Assembly (NCBI GenBank): GCA_030634235.1
Contig: DAOWBD010000082.1
Coordinates: 1-5,074, forward strand
Direction: 5' to 3'
Source: Candidatus Omnitrophota bacterium
GTDB lineage: Bacteria; Omnitrophota; Gorgyraeia; Zapsychrales; Zapsychraceae
DNA length: 5,074 bases
The position numbers were made by a program, and so were the translations under genes. The notes below the pieces were generated by a model. The model had not been told where the DNA came from and ran no database searches. It was given only the letters and a program-made list of their open reading frames with translations. Positions 1 through 5,074 of this stretch are shown here, one piece after another. Positions within the stretch are counted from its first letter, which is position 1; every line of letters starts with the position of its first letter.

Positions 1-1334
1 AAAAGGTAGAATATCTGATCGGCATTGATCTTTGACGTCGAGGCCTCGTGTTCTAATATCGCGCGTTTATTTTTCACTTCAATATAGGGAAAGGTGTTCG
101 CGCTGCATTTATTGCCGACAAGCATCGAATCGCATTGCGAATAGTTCCGTGCGCCGTCGGCCGATGGCATGATCTTGACCAGGCCCCGGTAACTATTATT
201 CGACTCATCCGTCGAGATTCCTTTTGAGATGATCGTGCTGCGCGTGTTCTTCCCGATATGGATCATCTTTGTGCCGGTGTCGGCTTCCATGCGGTTATTG
301 GTCAAGGCGACGGAATAAAATTCGCCGACTGAGTTGTCTCCTTGCAGGATGCAGCCAGGGTATTTCCACGTGATAGCGGCGCCCGCTTCAACTTGCGTCC
401 AGGATATCTTGGAATTGTTCCCCGCGCATTTGCCGCGCTTGGTCACGAAATTGTAGATCCCGCCTTTACCCTCTTTATCGCCCGCGTACCAGTTCTGCAC
501 GGTCGAATATTTGATCTCAGCATTATTGAGCGCGACCAGCTCGACGACCGCGATATGAAGCTGGTTCTTATCGCGGCTTGGCGCCGTGCAGCCTTCTAGG
601 TAGCTGACATAACTGTTGTCCTCGGCGACGATCAGGGTTCGCTCGAACTGGCCCGAATCAGCCGCGTTAATGCGGAAATAGGTTGATAACTCCAGCGGGC
701 TGCGCACGCCTTTGGGGATATAGCAAAAGGATCCGTCGCTGAAGACCGCGGCATTCAGTGCCGCGAAGAAATTATCGCCGTAAGGAACGACCGACCCTAA
801 ATATTTCTTAACAAGTTCCGAATGATTCTTGATGGCCTCGGACATCGAACAAAAGATGATGCCGACCTTGGCTAATTCGGACTGATGCGTCGTGCCGACC
901 GAAACGCTGTCAAAGACCGCGTCGACCGCCACACCCGTCAGGCGCTTCTGCTCGGTCAATGGGATGCCGAGCTTATCAAAGGTCTTGATTAGTTCCGGGT
1001 CAACCTTGTCGATGCTTTTGGACTTTCCTGTTGCCTTTTTTGGCGCGTTATAATAACTGATCGCGTTATAGTCTAGGGGAGCGTATTTGAAATTAGCCCA
1101 ATGCGGCTCGCTCATCTTCAGCCAATGGCGGTAGGCCTTAAGCCGCCAGTCGCACATCCACGCCGGCTCCTTTTTCTTCTCGGAGATCAGGCGGATGACA
1201 TCTTCGTTTAAGCCCTCCGGAATACGGTCTATCTCGATATCCGTAACGAACCCGTATTTATAATCGCGGTTGGAAAGAGTGTTGCCCTCGATCGTTTCTT
1301 TGTTAAACAGTTTTTCTTTTTCGTCTTTGATCAT
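1..1334 (-). CDS. sufB: SufB, Fe-S cluster assembly scaffold subunit (3' end beyond window)
   Basis: SufB is the core subunit of the cytoplasmic SufBCD complex, on which Fe-S clusters are built from sulfur delivered by SufS/SufE or SufU and then passed to carriers. The frame is open without interruption for 444 codons from ATG at 1334 to the left edge. E. coli SufB has 495 residues, so roughly 45-50 C-terminal residues are missing. Family landmarks read directly: PHW near residue 77, FFAALNAAV, PKGVR, STYFRIN, EGCTAPS with Cys249 (matching E. coli Cys254, the sulfur acceptor), STVQNW, SWTQ, GDNSVGEFYSVALT, TGTKMIHIGKNT, QCDSML with Cys401 (matching Cys405), and LEHEAS with His429 and Glu430 (matching His433/Glu434). 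The N-terminal CxxCxxxC of E. coli SufB is replaced by a lysine-rich stretch around residues 98-110; that motif is not universal. The gene follows the Rrf2 regulator by 13 nt. No Shine-Dalgarno is visible before the ATG, so translation may be coupled to the regulator gene. Confidence 0.97.
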   Translation of the reverse strand, partial: MIKDEKEKLFNKETIEGNTLSNRDYKYGFVTDIEIDRIPEGLNEDVIRLISEKKKEPAWMCDWRLKAYRHWLKMSEPHWANFKYAPLDYNAISYYNAPKKATGKSKSIDKVDPELIKTFDKLGIPLTEQKRLTGVAVDAVFDSVSVGTTHQSELAKVGIIFCSMSEAIKNHSELVKKYLGSVVPYGDNFFAALNAAVFSDGSFCYIPKGVRSPLELSTYFRINAADSGQFERTLIVAEDNSYVSYLEGCTAPSRDKNQLHIAVVELVALNNAEIKYSTVQNWYAGDKEGKGGIYNFVTKRGKCAGNNSKISWTQVEAGAAITWKYPGCILQGDNSVGEFYSVALTNNRMEADTGTKMIHIGKNTRSTIISKGISTDESNNSYRGLVKIMPSADGARNYSQCDSMLVGNKCSANTFPYIEVKNKRAILEHEASTSKINADQIFYL

Positions 1335-1347
1335 GATTGGTTTGCGT

Positions 1348-1770
1348 TTAATGGCTTTTGGCGGACGAGTCGATCAGGTCGGAGACCATGATTGTATCAA
1401 ACAGGTTCTGTATACTTTCGTTTAAGTTGACCATTGCCCGGCTGATGAGACATTTCGACGAGATTTTACATTCGGAGAAATTAGCATGCGCGCAATTTGT
1501 GATCTTGATCGGGCCGATGATCATGTCCGAGAGCTCGCGCGTCGAGGTCTTCGAGAGGTCTTTGACGATCTGGTAGCCGCCCTTGGCGCCCTGCGCGGCA
1601 TTTAAAATGCTGTTTTGCGCCATGATCTGCAGTACGCGCGACGTCGGGTCGAACGGCGTGTGATAAAGATTGCAAATTTCCTTTGCCGACGTTAATTGCC
1701 CCGGATTTTTGCTGCTCATGTGCTTCAAGGCGATCAGGGCGTATTCAATTTTTCGGTTCATCTTAAACAT
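1348..1770 (-). CDS. Rrf2-family transcriptional regulator, probable Fe-S sensor of the suf operon
   Basis: This 140-residue protein has the usual Rrf2 length. It shows the N-terminal helix EYALIAL, a winged helix-turn-helix over about residues 25-70 with the wing motif GAKGGY (61-66), and a cysteine cluster Cys93, Cys101, Cys107. Rrf2 proteins such as IscR, NsrR and RirA bind an Fe-S cluster through such cysteines and use its state to control Fe-S, nitrosative-stress or iron genes. Lying between nfu and sufB, it most likely regulates this operon, including itself. Oddities: the cysteine spacing is CX7CX5C, not CX5CX5C as in IscR. The residue three after the last Cys is Ser110 where IscR has ligand His107. 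Glu9 sits where NsrR and RsrR have an acidic ligand. The ATG at 1770 is preferred over the one three codons later because AAGGA lies 10 nt upstream of it. Family is sure; the exact subfamily and targets are inferred. Confidence 0.93.
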   Translation of the reverse strand: MFKMNRKIEYALIALKHMSSKNPGQLTSAKEICNLYHTPFDPTSRVLQIMAQNSILNAAQGAKGGYQIVKDLSKTSTRELSDMIIGPIKITNCAHANFSECKISSKCLISRAMVNLNESIQNLFDTIMVSDLIDSSAKSH

Positions 1771-1780
1771 TTGTTTTCTT

Positions 1781-1785
1781 TCCTT
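1781..1785 (-). promoter_or_regulatory. Shine-Dalgarno of the Rrf2 regulator
   Basis: AAGGA on the minus strand lies 10 nt before the ATG at 1770, inside the 20-nt gap after nfu. It would sit 19 nt from the internal ATG at codon 4, which favours the longer start. Confidence 0.6.
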
Positions 1786-1790
1786 ATACT

Positions 1791-2360
1791 TTAGAAGGGA
1801 TTTGCCGGTGTGACGGTGATCTCCGGGTCGAACTGCTCCTGCAATATTCTCTGGATCGCGGCAAGGGTTCCCATTGTCGCGCTTGGACAGGAACCGCAGG
1901 CGCCTTGATAAAATATTTTAAGGTTCTTATTTTCATAACTAATGATTTGAACGTCGCCCCCGTCCATTTGAAGCGCCGGACGGATTGTCTCGGTGAGAAT
2001 AGCGTTGATTTGATCCAATTCCGTGCTGTTGCCGGTGGCCTCTGGTGCTGCTGTTTGTGCTGCCGGTGTCTGGAAATTGGGATCGTGAGCACCGATCTTT
2101 TCGAAGATCGTGGATTCAATTTGTTCCTTAAGAGTATTCCAACCGGCCGAACCGTCCTGTGTTATGGTGATATAATTATCAAAAAAATAAACCTCGCTGA
2201 TCGATGTGCTCAGATTAAATATGGCCTTCGCGAGAGGATTGCCTTCACATTCCGCCGCACTGGTGTAGGTGTAATTACCCTCCGACTTTACCGGGGTATT
2301 TAAGACAAATTTCAACGCATTTGGATTGGGCGTGCTTTGTACATTCAGTTGAGTGTCCAT
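1791..2360 (-). CDS. Nfu-type Fe-S cluster scaffold/carrier, Nfu_N plus NifU-like domain
   Basis: This 189-residue protein has two domains. Residues about 5-90 match the Nfu N-terminal domain: the signature QSTPNPNALKF at 8-18, then NPLAKAIFNL and a VYFFDNYITIT strand pair. Residues about 114-182 are the NifU C-terminal domain: IRPALQMDGGDVQI, then GACGSCPSATMGTL with the cluster-binding pair Cys155 and Cys158. An Ala/Thr/Pro-rich linker, about 94-113, joins them. Nfu proteins bind a [4Fe-4S] cluster, usually at a dimer interface through CxxC, and deliver it to apo-enzymes. First place in an operon with a cluster-sensing regulator and sufB fits delivery of SUF-made clusters. The order Nfu_N then NifU is that of mitochondrial NFU1 and some bacterial Nfu, unlike E. 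coli NfuA, whose N-terminal domain is A-type-like. A strong Shine-Dalgarno supports the start. The 132-nt AT-rich gap upstream probably holds the operon promoter. Confidence 0.95.
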   Translation of the reverse strand: MDTQLNVQSTPNPNALKFVLNTPVKSEGNYTYTSAAECEGNPLAKAIFNLSTSISEVYFFDNYITITQDGSAGWNTLKEQIESTIFEKIGAHDPNFQTPAAQTAAPEATGNSTELDQINAILTETIRPALQMDGGDVQIISYENKNLKIFYQGACGSCPSATMGTLAAIQRILQEQFDPEITVTPANPF

Positions 2361-2365
2361 CGTAT

Positions 2366-2371
2366 CTCCTT
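2366..2371 (-). promoter_or_regulatory. Strong Shine-Dalgarno of nfu
   Basis: AAGGAG on the minus strand with a 5-nt spacer (ATACG) to the ATG at 2360. It is among the best ribosome sites in the window, as expected for the first gene of an operon. Confidence 0.8.
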
Positions 2372-2404
2372 AAATATTCAGGTTAATATTCGATTTTTTC
2401 TAAT

Positions 2405-2410
2405 ATTATA
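2405..2410 (-). promoter_or_regulatory. Putative -10 box of the nfu-rrf2-sufB operon
   Basis: A perfect TATAAT on the minus strand, in an AT-rich gap. It would start transcription near 2398 and give a leader of about 37 nt before the nfu ATG. No good -35 hexamer is present 16-18 bp upstream (the sequence there is close to AAGTAT), so the promoter may be weak or need an activator. In DNA this AT-rich a chance TATAAT is possible. Confidence 0.5.
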
Positions 2411-2441
2411 ACGTAAATTCATTTTAAATACTTTTAAAAAT

Positions 2442-2455
2442 AACTTATATAAGTT
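2442..2455. promoter_or_regulatory. Perfect 14-bp dyad, candidate regulator-binding site
   Basis: AACTTAT followed directly by its reverse complement ATAAGTT, with no spacer. The dyad lies about 31 bp upstream of the putative -10 box, roughly -39 to -52 relative to the predicted start, in the only sizeable intergenic gap. Rrf2 proteins are dimers that bind dyad sites, and an Rrf2 gene lies in the operon downstream, so it is a candidate autoregulatory operator. The link is inferred from position; AT-rich DNA makes short dyads by chance. Confidence 0.4.
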
Positions 2456-2461
2456 TAACCG

Positions 2462-2494
2462 GATTTCAGGGGAAATCAAGGGTTTTTTGCCCTT
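2462..2494 (-). terminator. Two back-to-back hairpins after lhgO, weak terminator candidate
   Basis: Read on the minus strand, the first hairpin (2494-2478) has a 5-bp stem AAGGG/CCCTT with a 7-nt loop CAAAAAA and begins inside the lhgO stop codon. The second (2477-2462) has a 6-bp stem GATTTC/GAAATC with a CCCT loop. They abut with no gap. Neither is followed directly by a U-tract, and the stems are short, so this is not a classic intrinsic terminator. It may give partial termination or protect the 3' end of the metX-lhgO message. Confidence 0.3.
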
Positions 2495-3692
2495 AGGCTT
2501 TGAGGATATGGTTTGAGGTGACGAATTCGGCGAACGGGAAGGAACAGGTAAAGGCGGGCGATACGGCATTAAGGACATGGGTGCTGTGCTCATCCCCTTC
2601 AATGACAAAGTCCTGGACCAGCATCCTCTTCTCTTTATCGAGCAGTTGGGCGCGGATCCCGGGTTTGGTGTATTCCGTGAATCCTTTCGGGTCGATGCCG
2701 CCGACCATGGACTGGGCCAGGCCGACAAAGTATTTTCTGTTATATTTTCTGATTTCTTCCACCGCAAGGTTGCGGAACCCGAAAGCATTTGTCAGAAATA
2801 GCCGGGCTTCCTGGCTCATGATATCGACAAACTCGCCAAACCTGAAGTTTTTGGAGTAGGTATAATTCTCCCGCCAGAACGCGGGGATGGCGGTCGGGCC
2901 GATCTTGATCTCATCAGAAACCGTCTTAGTGAAATGGACGCCGAGAAACGGGTTCTTGAGATTCGGGACCGGATAAATATTGATCTTAACATCCGTTTTG
3001 TTCTTCGTATATTTAAGGTAAAGCCCTTTAAACGGGATCATCGTGTATTTGCGTCCGAATCCGAAATCCTGCGCGATCTTGTCGGCATAAAGCCCCGCGC
3101 AATTGATAATCTTATCGGCCTGAACGTCGCCCTCATTTGTTTTGATGCCGCCGTCGATCTTTCCTGAATATTTTGTCTGAAATGAAAAATGGACGCCCAT
3201 CTCCAGCAAATCATCCTTGATGGATGTACACACCTGCTTGGGATCGACGCTTGCTGTATCCGGAGAATAGAGCGCCTTTTTAAAGGTCTTAACGTTCGGT
3301 TCATGGTCACGGGCCTGTTGTTCATCGATGATTGCGACGTTTGAACCGTTGCGCTTTCCCCTTCTTTCGAGTTCGTAAAGTTGCTCGAGTTCGCCCTCAT
3401 TTTGGGCGACGACGAGTTTGCCGCAGTCATTGACGGGAAGGTCTTTGAGCCGGCAATATTCTTTAAGGGCCCTGTTTCCCTCGACGGTGAACTTGGCCTT
3501 AAAACTATCGGCGGAGTAATAAAATCCGGCGTGCAGGACACCGCTGTTGCGGCTTGAGGCGTGGGCGGCCTCCTCGTCATCTTTATCGATGACCAGGATG
3601 GTGGCCGCGAGCTGGACTTGCTTGATTGCTCGGGCAATCGTTAAGCCGATAATCCCTGAGCCGATAATAATGTATTGGTATTTTGATTTCAT
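2493..3692 (-). CDS. lhgO: L-2-hydroxyglutarate oxidase, FAD-dependent (LhgO family)
   Basis: This 399-residue flavoprotein belongs to the DAO (D-amino acid oxidase-like) fold. It opens with the FAD dinucleotide motif IIIGSGIIGL (GxGxxG at Gly11, Gly13, Gly16) and the acidic strand end VIDKD near residue 36. It then shows RNSGVLHAGFYY (48-59), closely matching the LhgO signature around the flavin. Further family landmarks are INCAGLYAD (196-204), YPVPNLKNPFLGVHFTK (240-256), GPTAIPAFWREN (265-276) and the C-terminal flavin segment NAVSPAFTCSFPFAE (375-389). E. coli LhgO is slightly longer (about 420). LhgO oxidises L-2-hydroxyglutarate, a by-product of promiscuous dehydrogenases, to 2-oxoglutarate, passing electrons to the quinone pool at the membrane. 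No transmembrane helix is seen. The ATG shares its A with the TAA of the upstream tautomerase, so the two are translationally coupled. A related 2-hydroxyacid or glycerol-3-phosphate dehydrogenase activity cannot be excluded from sequence alone. Confidence 0.9.
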   Translation of the reverse strand: MKSKYQYIIIGSGIIGLTIARAIKQVQLAATILVIDKDDEEAAHASSRNSGVLHAGFYYSADSFKAKFTVEGNRALKEYCRLKDLPVNDCGKLVVAQNEGELEQLYELERRGKRNGSNVAIIDEQQARDHEPNVKTFKKALYSPDTASVDPKQVCTSIKDDLLEMGVHFSFQTKYSGKIDGGIKTNEGDVQADKIINCAGLYADKIAQDFGFGRKYTMIPFKGLYLKYTKNKTDVKINIYPVPNLKNPFLGVHFTKTVSDEIKIGPTAIPAFWRENYTYSKNFRFGEFVDIMSQEARLFLTNAFGFRNLAVEEIRKYNRKYFVGLAQSMVGGIDPKGFTEYTKPGIRAQLLDKEKRMLVQDFVIEGDEHSTHVLNAVSPAFTCSFPFAEFVTSNHILKA

Positions 3693-3871
3693 TAACCGAA
3701 GAATTTATCGCCTACTGCCCAGTTCGAGCCGGGGATCTCATCGATAACGATGTAGGTGTGTTCTTTCGGCTTATTAGCGACAGTTTCGAGCGTGTCGGAA
3801 AATTGTTTGGCAATTTCCTCTTTTTGCTCTTTAGTCAATGTGCCGACGAGTTTTAAATTTACATAAGGCAT
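3692..3871 (-). CDS. 4-oxalocrotonate tautomerase-like small protein
   Basis: This 59-residue protein starts MPYVNLKLVG, runs TLTKEQKEEIAKQFSDTL and ends IVIDEIPGSNWAVGDKFFG. This is the pattern of the 4-oxalocrotonate tautomerase (4-OT) family: the N-terminal Met is removed to expose catalytic Pro, followed by a beta-alpha-beta unit of about 60 residues that assembles into hexamers. The VIDE..xxNW segment is a common family feature. The family moves a proton in dicarbonyl/enol acids, or does related lyase chemistry, in the cytoplasm. The protein has no arginine at all, so the substrate-binding Arg11 and Arg39 of classical 4-OT are absent and the true substrate is unknown. The start is supported by AAGGAG 6 nt upstream. 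It begins 11 nt after metW and overlaps lhgO by one base (TAATG), so it is a real operon member despite its size. Confidence 0.88.
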   Translation of the reverse strand: MPYVNLKLVGTLTKEQKEEIAKQFSDTLETVANKPKEHTYIVIDEIPGSNWAVGDKFFG

Positions 3872-3877
3872 CGCGCT

Positions 3878-3883
3878 CTCCTT
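3878..3883 (-). promoter_or_regulatory. Shine-Dalgarno of the tautomerase gene
   Basis: AAGGAG on the minus strand, 6 nt before the ATG at 3871. Its first A is the last base of the metW stop codon. It confirms the start of a gene too short for a default length cut-off. Confidence 0.75.
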
Positions 3884-4482
3884 TATTTTTCCAGTAAATA
3901 GATCCCGACGTTCGAGAAGAGATTCGGCCGGAAGAGAACCTTCCTGTTGCCGACAATACCGACTTCATTGAGGATATTGATCCCGTTATCTTTACAGAAG
4001 TAACGAAAATCCTTGAGGCTTAGGAAACGTAAGTTGGGCGTGTCATACCATTGATGCGGCAGTTCTTTGGTGACGGGAACTCTTCCCTGAAAGAATAGCT
4101 GGAAGCGCGCCCGCGAGTGGCAGAAATTCGGAATACCGACGATGACCTTCTTTCCGACGCGAAGCGATTCTAAGATCACCCGCCGCGGATTCAGAACCTG
4201 CTGAAGGCTTTCATTGAGGATCACATAATCAAAACGCTTGTTAGAGAAATCAGCTAAGCCGCTGTCGATATCTCCGTGCGATACGGTCAGGCCGCCGGCC
4301 ACGCACTTGTAGATCGCCTTCTCGTCGATCTCGATGCCGGTCCCGTGACAGTTCTTTTTATCGATCAGAAGCGACAGCAGGGTCCCGTCGCCGCAGCCGA
4401 GGTCCAGCACTTTCGAGTTCGGCTCGACAAGCTCGACGATCACTTGGTGGTCGAAACGCGGATTGTCTTTATTGTCAGTCAT
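3883..4482 (-). CDS. metW: MetW, methionine biosynthesis partner of MetX (SAM-dependent methyltransferase fold)
   Basis: This 199-residue protein has the typical MetW length. It has the class I methyltransferase SAM motif VLDLGCGDGTLL (25-36), the second strand GTGIEIDE (47-54) with the acidic residue that would bind ribose, HGDID (69-73), and FDYVILNESLQQV (84-96). These are followed by the MetW-specific stretch from IPNF (117) through RFQLFFQGRVPVT, LPHQWYDTPN and RFLSLKDF to about 159. MetW is encoded beside metX in many bacteria and is needed for, or boosts, homoserine acylation, probably by acting on MetX. A methyl acceptor is not established. The ATG at 4482 overlaps the metX stop by 8 nt. 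The Shine-Dalgarno is weak (AAGAG, 8 nt upstream), so translation is probably coupled to metX. Confidence 0.95.
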   Translation of the reverse strand: MTDNKDNPRFDHQVIVELVEPNSKVLDLGCGDGTLLSLLIDKKNCHGTGIEIDEKAIYKCVAGGLTVSHGDIDSGLADFSNKRFDYVILNESLQQVLNPRRVILESLRVGKKVIVGIPNFCHSRARFQLFFQGRVPVTKELPHQWYDTPNLRFLSLKDFRYFCKDNGINILNEVGIVGNRKVLFRPNLFSNVGIYLLEK

Positions 4483-5074
4483 GATTAACGCTCTTGTACA
4501 TTCTGTTTAAAAAATGTGTGATGATCGCCGACAGTCCCTCGACTTCCACCAAAAAGGCGTCGTGTCCGTAGCTGCTGTCGATCTTGATGTCGGAGACGTC
4601 GAGGTCATTGGCCTTAAGGGCCTTGACCATGGCCTTTGATTGATGTGACGGATACAGCCAATCCGACGAGAACGAAACGACCATGAAACTCGCCTTCGCC
4701 GGAGCGAACGCGTCCTTCAAGTTCCCGTCCTCGGCGAGATTAAAATAATCGAGCGCCTTTGATAAATACAGATACGAGTTCGCGTCAAACCTCTGCACGA
4801 AACTGTCTCCGCGGTATTTAAGGTAACTCTCGACTTCAAAGTCGTTCGAGAAATCATAGCCCAGGCGTTCCTTGCTGATGAGCTTTCGCCCGAACTTCTC
4901 TTCCATCGAAGTTTCACTCATATAGGTAATATGACCGATCATGCGCGCAAGCGCCAATCCTCGTGCGGGAATGGTCTTGCCATAATAGTCTCCGTCTTGC
5001 CAATCGGGATCCGCCATGATCGCCTGGCGCGCGACTTCCTGCAGCGCGATCTGCTGGGCGCTGTGGCGCGTATT
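4475..5074 (-). CDS. metX: MetX, homoserine O-acyltransferase (5' part beyond window)
   Basis: This is the C-terminal 199 residues of an alpha/beta-hydrolase-fold homoserine acyltransferase; the gene enters from the right edge. It reads from TRHSAQQIALQEVARQAIM through ADPDWQDGDYY, ARGLALARMIGHITYMSE and KFGR, which are hallmark MetX segments. Two of the three catalytic residues are present: Asp in SFSSDWLYP (codon 4661-4663) and His in YGHDAFL (codon 4562-4564). The nucleophile Ser of the GGSMGG-type elbow lies upstream, outside the window. The enzyme activates L-homoserine with acetyl-CoA, or succinyl-CoA in some MetX, as the first committed step of methionine synthesis. Acyl choice cannot be judged without the N-terminal half. 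An internal ATG at 5017 is not the start, because the frame continues upstream with conserved MetX sequence. It is followed by metW with an 8-nt overlap, the classic metXW pair. Confidence 0.97.
   Translation of the reverse strand, partial: NTRHSAQQIALQEVARQAIMADPDWQDGDYYGKTIPARGLALARMIGHITYMSETSMEEKFGRKLISKERLGYDFSNDFEVESYLKYRGDSFVQRFDANSYLYLSKALDYFNLAEDGNLKDAFAPAKASFMVVSFSSDWLYPSHQSKAMVKALKANDLDVSDIKIDSSYGHDAFLVEVEGLSAIITHFLNRMYKSVNHD

Noticed and set aside
342..599. 85-codon plus-strand open frame
   Set aside because: Antisense to the highly conserved catalytic part of sufB; no independent support.
1..1334. Possible frameshifted or degraded sufB
   Set aside because: Translating the whole stretch gives one uninterrupted frame with all expected SufB motifs; it merely runs off the window edge.
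1905..2303. 132-codon plus-strand open frame
   Set aside because: It lies wholly inside nfu on the opposite strand, has no family features, and is low-complexity in places; nfu is a well-recognised family with a strong ribosome site.
2446..2492. A second promoter with TTGATT as -35 and TAAACT as -10 just after lhgO
   Set aside because: Spacing of 16 is acceptable, but the -10 matches only four of six bases and the -35 lies in the hairpin region; too weak to annotate.
2500..2859. 119-codon plus-strand open frame antisense to lhgO
   Set aside because: Shadow of the lhgO coding sequence; no recognisable domain and no neighbouring plus-strand gene.
3038..3637. 199-codon minus-strand open frame in another frame of lhgO
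   Set aside because: Ser/Arg/Pro-rich frame-shifted reading of the LhgO flavoprotein; LhgO motifs are all in the other frame.
4475..5017. metX starting at the internal ATG at 5017
   Set aside because: The frame continues upstream to the window edge with conserved MetX sequence (HSAQQIA...RQAIM), so this Met is internal.
1..5074. tRNA, rRNA, riboswitch, CRISPR or insertion-sequence features
   Set aside because: Coding sequence fills almost the whole window, no tandem spacer repeats or terminal inverted repeats were seen, and the only sizeable gap is too short and AT-rich for such elements. A SAM riboswitch, if any, would lie upstream of metX outside the window.

Overview
All genes in this window lie on the minus strand, so the window reads from right to left. 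It is a gene-dense stretch of a bacterial chromosome with short gaps and several start/stop overlaps. The gene content (MetX/MetW methionine synthesis, a SUF-type Fe-S system, Shine-Dalgarno sites of the AAGGAG type) fits a Gram-negative-like bacterium. The lysine-rich proteins and the mix of families resemble uncultured lineages such as Omnitrophota, but that placement is a guess; the sequence alone does not fix the taxon.

Right half (5074 to 2493): a tightly packed, probably co-transcribed run. It holds the 3' part of metX (homoserine O-acyltransferase), metW (overlapping metX by 8 nt), a 59-residue 4-oxalocrotonate tautomerase-like protein (11 nt after metW), and an L-2-hydroxyglutarate oxidase (lhgO-type FAD enzyme) whose start overlaps the tautomerase stop in a TAATG. 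MetX and MetW belong to methionine synthesis. The tautomerase has no assignable substrate, and the oxidase probably repairs L-2-hydroxyglutarate to 2-oxoglutarate.

Middle (2492 to 2361): the only sizeable gap, 132 nt and very AT-rich. It starts with two back-to-back hairpins just after lhgO. These are followed by a perfect 14-bp dyad, a consensus -10 box (TATAAT on the minus strand), three copies of AATATT and a strong Shine-Dalgarno site. This is the likely promoter and control region of the next operon.

Left half (2360 to 1): an Fe-S cluster biogenesis operon. It contains a two-domain Nfu scaffold/carrier, an Rrf2-family regulator with three clustered cysteines, and sufB, which runs off the left edge with roughly its last 10% missing. 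The regulator is probably the cluster-sensing controller of the operon. Its ligand set looks unlike IscR (no His at the fourth-ligand position, but a Glu at the N-terminal position used by NsrR/RsrR), which is the most interesting point in the window.

I see no RNA genes, mobile elements, CRISPR arrays or phage features. No wholly unknown system is evident.
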